Made by a program: the position numbers and the translations under genes. Positions 1-9,099 of a stretch of 20,508 nucleotides of DNA are shown in pieces. Source of the stretch: Moniliella sp. 'wahieum' (taxonomy: Eukaryota > Basidiomycota > Moniliellomycetes > Moniliellales > Moniliellaceae); contig RSEE01000200.1 in assembly GCA_003971905.1 (NCBI GenBank), forward strand, positions 1 through 20,508. The letters are read 5' to 3'. The notes under the pieces are model-generated. The model did not search any database, was not told where the DNA came from, and worked only from the letters and a program-made list of their open reading frames with translations. Every line of letters starts with the position of its first letter. Within the stretch, counting starts at the first letter, position 1.

Positions 1-3000
1 AGAGTTATGCCGAGGCGAGATAGCGAGGCTACCCGAAGGGGGAGAGAGTTATGCCGAGGCGATAGCGAGCTACCCGAAGGGGAGAGAGAGAGTTATGCCG
101 AGGCGATAGCGAGCTACCCGAAGGGGAGAGAGTTATGCCGAGGCGATAGCGAGCTACCGAAGGGGAGAGAGTTATGCCGAGGCGATAGCGAGCTACCCGA
201 AGGGGAGAGAGTTATGCCGAGGCGATAGCGAGCTACCCGAAGGGGAGAGAGTTATGCCGAGGGCGGCGATAGCGAGCTACCCGAAGGGGAGAGAGTTATG
301 CCGAGGCGATAGCGAGCTACCCGAAGGGGAGAGAGTTATGCCGAGGCGATAGCGAGCTACCGAAGGGGAGAGAGTTATGCCGAGGCGATAGCGAGCTACC
401 CGAAAGGGAGAGAGAGAGTTATGCCGAGGCGATAGCGAGCTACCCGAAGGGGAGAGAGTTATGCGAGGCGGCGATAGCGAGCTACCCGAAGGGGAGAGAG
501 TTATGCCGAGGCGATAGCGAGCTACCCGAAGGGGAGAGAGTTATGCCGAGGCGATAGCGAGCTACCGAAGGGGAGAGAGTTATGCCGAGGCGATAGCGAG
601 CTACCCGAAGGGGAGAGGTTATGCCGAGGCGATAGCGAGCTACCCGAAGGGGAGAGAGTTATGCCGAGGCGATAGCGAGCTACCCGAAGGGGAGAGAGTT
701 ATGCCGAGGCGATAGCGAGCTACCCGAAGGGGAGAGAGTTATGCCGAGGCGATAGCGAGCTACCCGAAGGGGAGAGAGTTATGCCGAGGCGATAGCGAGC
801 TACCCGAAGGGGAGAGAGTTATGCCGAGGCGATAGCGAGCTACCCGAAGGGGAGAGAGTTATGCCGAGGCGATAGCGAGCTACCCGAAGGGAGAGAGTTA
901 TGCCGAGGCGATAGCGAGCTACCGAAGGGGAGAGAGTTATGCCGAGGCGATAGCGAGCTACCCGAAGGGGAGAGAGTTATGCCGAGGCGATAGCGAGCTA
1001 CCCGAAGGGGAGAGAGTTATGCCGAGGCGATAGCGAGCTACCCGAAGGGGAGAGAGTTATGCCGAGGCGATAGCGAGCTACGAAGGGGAGAGAGTTATGC
1101 CGAGGCGATAGCGAGCTACCCGAAGGGGAGAGAGTTATGCCGAGGCGATAGCGAGCTACCCGAAGGGGAGAGAGTTATGCCGAGGCGATAGCGAGCTACC
1201 CGAAGGGGACGAAGGGGAGAGAGTTATGCCGAGGCGATAGCGAGCTACCGAAGGGGAGAGAGTTATGCCGAGGCGATAGCGAGCTACCCGAAGGGGGAGG
1301 AGAGAGTTATGCCGAGGCGATAGCGAGCTACCCGAAGGGGAGAGAGGTTATGCCGAGGCGATAGCGAGCTACCCGAAGGGGAGAGAGTTATGCCGAGGCG
1401 ATAGCGAGCTACCCGAAGGGGAGAGAGTTATGCCGAGGCGATAGCGAGCTACCCGAAGGGGAGAGAGTTATGCCGAGGCGATAGCGAGCTACCGAAGGGG
1501 AGAGAGTTATGCCGAGGCGATAGCGAGCTACCCGAAGGGGAGAGAGTTATGCCGAGGCGATAGCGAGCTACCCGAAGGGGAGAGAGTTATGCCGAGGCGA
1601 TAGCGAGCTACCCGAAGGGGAGAGAGTTATGCCGAGGCGATAGCGAGCTACCCGAAGGAGGAGAGAGAGTTATGCCGAGGCGATAGCGAGCTACCCGAAG
1701 GGGAGAGAGTTATGCCGAGGCGATAGCGAGCTACCGAAGGGGAGAGAGTTATGCCGAGGCGATAGCGAGCTACCCGAAGGGGAGAGAGTTATGCCGAGGC
1801 GATAGCGAGCTACCCGAAGGGGAGAGAGTTATGCCGAGGCGATAGCGAGCTACCCGAAGGGAGGAGAGGAGTTATGCCGAGGCGATAGCGAGCTACCCGA
1901 AGGGGAGAGAGTTATGCCGAGGCGATAGCGAGCTACCCGAAGGGGAGAGAGTTATGCCGAGGCGATAGCGAGCTACCCGAAGGGGAGAGAGTTATGCCGA
2001 GGCGATAGCGAGCTACCCGAAGGGGAGAGAGTTATGCCGAGGCGATAGCGAGCTACCCGAAGGGGAGAGAGTTATGCCGAGGCGATAGCGAGCTACCCGA
2101 AGGAGGAGAGAGTTATGCCGAGGCGATAGCGAGCTACCCGAAGGGGAGAGAGGGGAGAGAGTTATGCCGAGGCGATAGCGAGCTACCGAAGGGGAGAGAG
2201 TTATGCCGAGGCGATAGCGAGCTACCCGAAGGGGAGAGAGTTATGCCGAGGCGATAGCGAGCTACCCGAAGGGAGGGGAGAGAGTTATGCCGAGGCGATA
2301 GCGAGCTACCCGAAGGGGAGAGAGTTATGCCGAGGCGATAGCGAGCTACCCGAAGGGGAGAGAGAGTTATGCCGAGGCGATAGCGAGCTACCCGAAGGGG
2401 AGAGAGTTATGCCGAGGCGATAGCGAGCTACCCGAAGGGGAGAGAGTTATGCCGAGGCGATAGCGAGCTACCCGAAGGGGAGAGAGTTATGCGAGGCGAT
2501 AGCGAGCTACCCGAAGGGGAGAGAGTTATGCCGAGGCGATAGCGAGCTACCCGAAGGGGAGAGAGTTATGCCGAGGCGATAGCGAGCTACCCGAAGGGGA
2601 GAGAGTTATGCCGAGGCGATAGCGAGCTACCCGAAGGGGAGAGAGTTATGCCGAGGCGATAGCGAGCTACCGAAGGGGAGAGAGTTATGCCGAGGCGATA
2701 GCGAGCTACCCGAAGGGGAGAGAGTTATGCCGAGGCGATAGCGAGCTACCCGAAGGGGAGAGAGTTATGCCGAGGCGATAGCGAGCTACCCGAAGGGGAG
2801 AGAGTTATGCCGAGGCGATAGCGAGCTACCCGAAGGGGAGAGAGTTATGCCGAGGCGATAGCGAGCTACCGAGAGGGGAGAGAGTTATGCCGAGGCGATA
2901 GCGAGCTACCGAAGGGGGAGAGAGTTATGCCGAGGCGATAGCGAGCTACCGAAGGGGAGAGAGTTATGCCGAGGCGATAGCGAGCTACCCGAAGGGGAGA

Positions 3001-3869
3001 GAGTTATGCCGAGGCGATAGCGAGCTACCCGAAGGGGAGAGAGTTATGCCGAGGCGATAGCGAGCTACCCGAAGGGGAGAGAGTTATGCCGAGGCGATAG
3101 CGAGCTACCCGAAGGGGGGAGAGAGTTATGCCGAGGCGATAGCGAGCTACCGAAGGGGAGAGAGTTATGCCGAGGCGATAGCTCGCTACCCGAAGGGGAG
3201 AGAGTTATGCCGAGGCGATAGCTCGCTACCCGAAGGGGAGAGAGTTATGCCGAGGCGATAGCTCGCTACCCGAAGGGGAGAGAGTTATGCCGAGGCGATA
3301 GCTCGCTACCCGAAGGGGAGAGAGTTATGCCGAGGCGATAGCTCGCTACCCGAAGGGGAGAGAGTTATGCCGAGGCGATAGCTCGCTACCCGAAGGGGGA
3401 GAGAGTTATGCCGAGGCGATAGCTCGCTACCGAAGGGGAGAGAGTTATGCCGAGGCGATAGCTCGCTACCCGAAGGGGAGAGAGTTATGCCGAGGCGATA
3501 GCTCGCTACCCGAAGGGGAGAGAGTTATGCCGAGGCGATAGCTCGCTACCCGAAGGGGAGAGAGTTATGCCCGAGGCGATAGCTCGCTACCCGAAGGGGA
3601 GAGAGTTATGCCGAGGCGATAGCTCGCTACCCGAAGGGGAGAGAGTTATGCCGAGGCGATAGCTCGCTACCCGAAGGGGAGAGAGTTATGCCGAGGCGAT
3701 AGCTCGCTACCGAAGGGGAGAGAGTTATGCCGAGGCGATAGCTCGCTACCCGAAGGGGAGAGAGTTATGCCGAGGCGATAGCTCGCTACCCGAAGGGGAG
3801 AGAGTTATGCCGAGGCGATAGCTCGCTACCCGAAGGGGAGAGAGTTATGCCGAGGCGATAGCTCGCTAC
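1..3869 (+). repeat. 40-bp satellite array, about 96 copies
   Basis: A head-to-tail tandem array with a 40-bp period. Each unit has a constant TTATGCCGAGGCGATAGC block, a core ending in GCTACCC, then a GAAGGGGAGAGAG purine stretch. Copies are nearly identical. Most variation is one-base loss in the C3 or G4 runs (39-bp units) or extra GA/GAG steps, for example near 85, 413, 1205, 1870 and 2150. Forty is not divisible by three, and each unit carries a TAG, so no frame stays open for long and the array is not coding. The array begins at base 1, so its true length is unknown. It has no unique spacers. The highly homogeneous copies suggest recent amplification or ongoing homogenisation. A centromeric, subtelomeric or other heterochromatic role is possible but not shown. 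Confidence 0.97.
3165..3869 (+). repeat. variant block of the satellite (GCTCGC core)
   Basis: The last 18 satellite copies all carry TAGCTCGCTA where every earlier copy carries TAGCGAGCTA. The switch happens once, at 3181, and is complete on either side. The two decamers are exact reverse complements because the arms TAGC and GCTA are palindromic and only the central GA/TC differs. This block is the part next to the 141-bp repeat, which has the same GCTCGC core. Confidence 0.95.
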
Positions 3870-4251
3870 GAAATCGTCCGCTCTATGCAGCATATGGCCT
3901 CCGTTTCTCGATTGGACGCACCCTTGACAAGTTACACCCACCCATCCCTAACCCTACCCAACCCGACCCACAACACCCACCCTCCGATGGCCTCGACGAT
4001 AGCTCGCTAGGAAATCGTCCGCTCGTTGCAGCATATGGCCTCCGTTTCTCGATTGGACGCACCCTTGACAAGTTACACCCACCCATCCCTAACCCTACCC
4101 AACCCGACCCACAACACCCACCCTCCGATGGCCTCGACGATAGCTCGCTACGAAATCGTCCGCTCTATGCAGCATATGGCCTCCGTTTCTCGATTGGACG
4201 CACCCTTGACAAGTTACACCCACCCATCCCTAACCCTACCCAACCCGACCC
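3861..4251 (+). repeat. 141-bp tandem repeat, 2.8 copies
   Basis: Three direct copies start at 3861, 4002 and 4143, with the third ending after 109 bp at 4251. Spacing is exactly 141 bp. Each copy holds GCTCGCTA, GAAATCGTCCGCTC, GCAGCATATGGCCTCCG, and CCCTAACCCTACCC. Copies 1 and 3 agree with each other (CTAC, CTCTATG) where copy 2 differs (CTAG, CTCGTTG), as would happen in an alternating dimer. Within the unit GACGAT and ATCGTC form a 6-bp inverted repeat with a 13-nt loop around the shared core. Short open frames across this repeat are by-products of its period, since 141 is divisible by three. Confidence 0.95.
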
Positions 4252-5181
4252 GTGGTCTAGAGATGGTAGGCATCCTGTTGATAGTGCGCTTGGACACTGC
4301 CTCTTCTGTTCCACGGTATGTTTGGCTATTATATACGAACCTATACTCCTGTCATAGCATCCTGTACGGCTGTATAGTCACGTGGAAAGACTCTGATCTG
4401 GGAGACACCTACTATTAGTCTCTAAAGCACAGAACAATCAGCGGCGGGTAATTGAATCAAAAGTATCGAGGTGAGCGAGAGGTAAGGGAAGAGGAAGGAG
4501 AGGTGGTGGCGAAGAGGGGGCAGTACAACCAATGGGACAGGGGGCGCGCAAGTGGCCCGCAGGCCTGCGCGCGGCAACTCTACGGTCTAGTTTTCACAAC
4601 CACGGCTACTATCAGGTCAGCGACACCCCAGACGACTTCGCAATATGATACCTCTCCTCAAAATCCCATCCTCCGTTGTCTTCCTCCGGAAGGGAATGAC
4701 GCGCACATACAAAAACAGTTTCCATCACCGTTCACCCCCCCCACCTACTCCGTCGCTCCCTTACCCTTTGTATCTGTCGCACACTTAGATGAGTTTGAAC
4801 GGACACGATAGAAAACATCCATAGCACGCACCAGGAGCTACGCCCCTGGACAAAAGATGGCGTGAGAACAACAAGGGCCCAGAAGAGGCAACTCAAGAGA
4901 TGGGTGGGGCAATAGAAGAGAAAAGGGTAAATTGTAATCCGTGGTAAAGGTAGTAGTGGAACCGAAACAACTAGCAAAAACACGACCATCTCCTTAGGGT
5001 AAATTGCAGACACGGCGAGATCAGCAAAGCAAAAAAAGAACGCAACAAAACAAAACAAATCAAAGAGACGTGGATAGAGGGAGAGAAAGTGTGTAGCAAA
5101 CAAGCGTGGCGCAGAACAGCGCAGGAAAAGAAGTGGCAAAGAGGATCGTGCCATCAAGTTGAGATAGTTTTCTCTAGGAGC
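4252..5181. other. gene-free stretch between repeats and hydrolase gene
   Basis: No convincing gene. Open frames here give low-complexity or unrecognisable peptides without conserved motifs. The part at 4930-5160 is A-rich on the plus strand (AAAACAAAACAAA-type runs), which for the minus-strand hydrolase gene is a T-rich downstream region and may hold its 3' end. Confidence 0.6.
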
Positions 5182-6560
5182 TTAGAACAAGGCCACCGCC
5201 CCAGCGGCTGAACCCGTGAAGAGGAGCGCGGTCAAGAATGGGGGGGGCGAGAAAGCAGCGGCACTGGAAGGTTTGTTGGTGCCAGAGGGCGTAGGAGAAT
5301 TACTTGAGGAGGGGAATGAAGAGGTGGTGGTGGTGTGGCTCTGCGCAGAAACCGTGGCGTTGGCGCTCCATCCCGCCGGCCTCCATCCAGTAGGTAATGT
5401 GCTCGACGAAAACAGCGCAGCGCGGCCTTCGGTCGAGCCAAAGACCAAGTTTGGGTCATGGTCGGCTTGTTCAATCACAATCAACTGGTGGGCAATGGAG
5501 TGCTGGGTAACGTTGCTCCAGTCAGGTAAGTTGGTATAGGTGGCATTGAAGCCAGTCATGTCAAAGTCGGTGCCGGCGAGGGTGTTGATGTACTTCCAGT
5601 ATGCCAAGTTGCGGTCGCGTCGCTTGTTCCCGCCTTGCAGCTGGGCCATGCAGTACTGGTCCCCGGACGCATCCATCTTGCAGCCCGATCATGGACACGA
5701 CATCGCGTTGGGTGTACCTGGCGAAATACTCAATCGGCGCCTTGCCGCCAGTGGGCATGATGTCGGTAAAGTTCGAAAACCCGTACCGGAAGTAATCAAA
5801 CCAAGGGCAGCTCGTTGTTTGCGATCGAGGGGTCGACAGCGGGTCGGTCTTGGGTAAAGTACAAACTGGATGAAGGGTCGCCGTAAATGTAACGAACGTG
5901 GATGTTGAGGGAGGATCGTTGCCAAGAACGGCATAGCGTTGCATCAGCTGCCCCCCGCCCCGTGCCCGACCAGCGTCACGTTCTTCATGGCGGGGGGTAC
6001 TTGGTCCTGTTGCTAAACTCGGTGACAAACGCATCCAGCACATCGAACGCGGATGACTTGGTCCCACTGGGGTGGGTCGCAATCTCACCAGCCTGCCACG
6101 CATTGACGTCGCCCCAGGCAAGCACATTGTCTGCATACTCTCCCGAATTGAAGACGGGTCGAATAGTACTGTGGCGCCGTGACGATCGTGTTGACGTTGG
6201 CACTGGGGATGCTGGCATTGATGGCGGTCACCAGCGCATTCTCCATGGTTTGCCAGTACGCGTTGCCATTGCGCAGACGGCCGTGGACCATGACAAAGGC
6301 CTGCTCGGCGAGAAGGTTGGAAGAGGGGTGGACCAAAAGACATTGATTTGGTCGCCGGCCGTGCCAACGGGAAGGGTGGTCAGGACGGAGCCGGCGGGGA
6401 CAGAGACGGGATTGTGGTCCTCGCCCTCGTTACTCTTGCCCCCAGACATGACCGTGGACGCATCGCGCGCGACCAAGCCGGCATGCTGGGAGGAGGAAGC
6501 GGTAACCGCTGCGATGGAAGCGAGGGCCAGGAGGAGGGGGCAAAGGACAGCAGGGAGCAT
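5182..6560 (-). CDS. secreted, probably GPI-anchored alpha/beta-hydrolase-fold protein
   Basis: The ATG at 6560 opens a signal peptide (MLPAVLCPLLLALASIAAVTA). Joining frames gives about 455 residues without an intron: an HG oxyanion-type motif (FVMVHGRLRNGNAYW), a conserved WGDVNAWQAGE segment, an elbow VTLVGHGAGGQL, a WFDYFRYGFSNF segment, QYCMAQLQGGNKRRDRNLAYW, and a late candidate His in IEQADHDPNLVFGS. A Ser/Thr-rich linker and a hydrophobic C-terminus (about FLTALLFTGSAAGAVALF) fit a GPI signal. Several N-x-S/T sites (NAT, NVT, NAS) are present. The pattern resembles a fungal family of secreted alpha/beta-hydrolase-like proteins, known to me by recall. The nucleophile position of the elbow is Gly, not Ser. 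Frame breaks lie near 6326, 6158, 5992-5997, 5951-5956, 5811 and 5673, mostly in G or C runs. Substrate is unknown. Confidence 0.75.
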
Positions 6561-6660
6561 AGCGAGAGTGGGAGGGAGGGGGAGGGGGGGAAGGGGAGAA
6601 GAGGGAGAGGGAGAGGGTGGAAGGGAAAGAGGGCGGGAACGCGGGCGAGGGACAAGGAAT
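6561..6660 (-). promoter_or_regulatory. CT-rich leader/promoter tract of the hydrolase gene
   Basis: On the minus (coding) strand the 100 bases before the hydrolase ATG are almost pure pyrimidine, a known feature of fungal core promoters near the transcription start. On the plus strand it shows G3, G3, G5, G7 and G4 runs between 6570 and 6596 separated by one or two A, which fits a G-quadruplex in the template strand. No clear TATA box was placed. Confidence 0.5.
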
Positions 6661-9099
6661 GGGGGCGGCAATAAACGAATGGGGTCGGGCTGGCGGCGAG
6701 AGAAGGCAGAGGCAGGTTGGACTTGGGAGGGCACAGGACGCGAGCCGATTAATGGTTAGACGTCGTCGCAAGCATACGTAGCCAATATAATGCCTACCCG
6801 CTAGCACGCCAGCCAGTGAGACCAGGACGCAGAAGGCGAGCGTCAGCGGTGGGGGTGTCGACGGCTGATGGCGGGAATTGGGTGTGGCATGTCGATAAGA
6901 TAGAACTGTGGCTGCCCAGCGCTTTTTTGGTCACGTGCCAGCGATAAAACTTTATTAGCGCGTAGCAGCAGCGAGGCGCTCGGGGACGAGAGCGGAGGAA
7001 GCACACTCGAGCGCGGCCGAGGAATCGAGGCAGGTAGGAGGCGTATCACATGCATGTCACATGCCACTGCCTGCGGCAGGCTGCGACCACCTGGCCCCAG
7101 GCACACACGCCGTCGGGTTGCGATGGACCAGCTGTGCGCTGCCGGCCGGGTGCCTGGTGCGCACCTCGTCCCATTGCGTACCTGCCGCCTGCGCCACTGA
7201 GCACTGGGCCACTGCCTGCCCCTGCTCCACCGCCCCATTCACTGTTGCATCTCTCGGCTGATGCTGCCGGCCTGACCGGTCAGGTGACCGTCACCTTAGG
7301 GAGCCTGTACCCGCGTGTGCCTGGTCGAAAGCACACGTGCCACAATACTCAAATGTAATATTACCTACCCATTCAGGCTGCACTCGCGCCAACATCCAGC
7401 TGGCTCTCGCCAGGCTGACACTGGTACTGACCATCACTAGGCGGCAAGCACCAACTGGAGCCTACTGAGCTTGGCTACGCTGAGCCTGCCGGCGCCGACG
7501 GACGGCACCGCTCATCGTCGCCATTGTTGCTTCTGTCCTTGCGATGGTCACCGTGGTTTTGCTGACCGCTCCGACAGCGCCCATGCGCCAGGGCGCAAAA
7601 AGGCAGGTCCCGCCATGGCTGGCGCCAATGACTTCGATGGGACTTTTGCCTCTGCCCCCGCGTCGCTGTTCACACAGTCACGGCAAATGGAGGGTTACGC
7701 TTTACGGCGGCCGATGAGGGCGAGTAATGCAGTAGTGGTTAATCCTGATACCCACAGACCAGTCCCTTGCACTGCAGAGGTATGGAAGAACGAGGACACG
7801 TTGGCCTGCCGGACGGCCCACTGTAGAGGGGTTCTTGTGCCCCAACAGCCAAGGACAGGCGCACGGTAACAGGGATACAGGGAAGACACGCCTTTCTGTC
7901 TCCCTATTCTGGGAAAGCACTACCACAGCTCTTCCATTTCCTCTCAACATCACCAGGTATACGCCCACAAACGGACCCAGTTCTGACTTCCCGCCAGCCG
8001 CCCACATCGGCCAGCGCTTATATTCCCCTAGAGGCTGCGGGAAACCACCTACCAAGACTTGGTCCGCTCGACCTTCATTCTTAACGTACTCGCCGCGAAC
8101 GCTCGTTCCGATTCCGGCACAGGCCGCACTTCGCTTCGCCCTTCCCAAGCCTCCCACCAACTTGCTTGTTAACGTCACTGTGGGGTTGCCCGAAAGCCTT
8201 TTGTCACCTCCGCTGCCTCGCCCAGGCGGGCTACTGCTTCCATCCCTTCCCCTAGCCTACAAAATGGGAGGCGGACATTCACGGCGGGGGTATATCATGC
8301 AACCCTTTTGCAAACTAGCCCCGGCGCTTCCTTATTGCAATCTGTAAAAGACGTACTCTGCTCGCAAGACTCGCTGGGTGCGTTCAAGATGGCTGAATGT
8401 ATCAGCTCCACACCTCAGCGCCGAGGCTGCAATGTCCTCCGGCGTGAGGCACCCGCTCTTGTACCCCCCATGAAAACACTGTCCTGAGTCGAGCTTCTTG
8501 TGGCTGCTGGGCATTGGCGCCTTATCACGCCGTCCAGCTACCCTTGCTCATCGACCTCACCGGTCTCATCCACCCGCCCATCAGTTGCCACTGGTCCCAA
8601 GGTCCAGACAGAAGCACAATCACGCGTAACCAGGCGTAATCACGGCGCCTAGCCGGCGGTCTTTTCTCTACTTCGAACAATGATGCGTGCGGATGCGTGT
8701 GGACGGACGCACCGTCGCCATCTGCCCCCTTGCGTGCACAGGCCAACAAGGGCAGCGTTGAACGTTGAACGGTTGAACAACCAGCGCGGGCGTACGCTTC
8801 AGCCTGCCGGAAAAACTACCTCACGACGGCCCTAAGTTTACAGCCACGTCCCCACCCCACACGAGGCCGTTGGGACGAGGTATTAAAGTAGCCTCGCCAC
8901 CACCGTGCGCCCATGGCCGTAGAGGTCGGCATGCGCGCAGGTGCACCCAACCCTACAATTCGGCCCGCCAGCAGCTTGTAATCGATAATCTCCGTATCTA
9001 TCACCGGTATCACCGATGATGCCATCCCTGTGCACGCTTGTACTGACAGCACTGATACTGCCACTGGCAGCTGCTTCCCACCACCGTCTCCTCCGCGCC
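6661..9099. other. gene-poor stretch
   Basis: About 2.4 kb without a gene I can support. Several open frames of 60 to 170 codons occur on both strands (for example 7702-8178 minus and 7835-8347 plus), but they overlap each other, are Pro/Arg/Ser-rich as expected from GC-rich noncoding DNA, and show no family motif. Local structure includes a 14-bp perfect palindrome at 7271-7284 and a triple GTTGAAC-like run at about 8757-8778. The stretch should hold the upstream regions of both the hydrolase gene and the gene at 9100. Confidence 0.5.
7271..7295. repeat. two abutting palindromes
   Basis: CCTGACCGGTCAGG (7271-7284) is a perfect 14-bp palindrome. It overlaps by two bases an odd-centred one, GGTGAC-C-GTCACC (7283-7295). 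Such symmetry could be a binding site for dimeric regulators, but nothing else supports a function. Confidence 0.5.

Noticed and set aside
7..228. Open frame of 73 codons at the start of the satellite
   Set aside because: It is kept open only by unit-length variants. The peptide is the same satellite read in successive frames.
1..3869. CRISPR array
   Set aside because: The units are directly contiguous with no unique spacers, and the surrounding genes are eukaryotic.
4026..4418. Open frame of 130 codons across the 141-bp repeat
   Set aside because: The repeat length is a multiple of three, so any stop-free frame stays open. The peptide is repetitive and continues into unrelated sequence.
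4732..5157. Minus-strand open frame of 141 codons
   Set aside because: Leu/Phe/Ser-rich translation of A/T-skewed DNA with no motif, and it lies where the hydrolase 3' region should be.
7835..8347. Plus-strand open frame of 170 codons
   Set aside because: Pro/Leu/Ser-rich with no recognisable domain, overlapped by an equally long minus-strand frame. Kept as a weak possibility only.
9016..9099. Upstream ATG at 9016 giving a signal-peptide-like N-terminus
   Set aside because: It is in the same frame as the ATG at 9100 and looks hydrophobic, but the mature part that follows is a basic disordered region and the 9100 context is better. It cannot be fully excluded.
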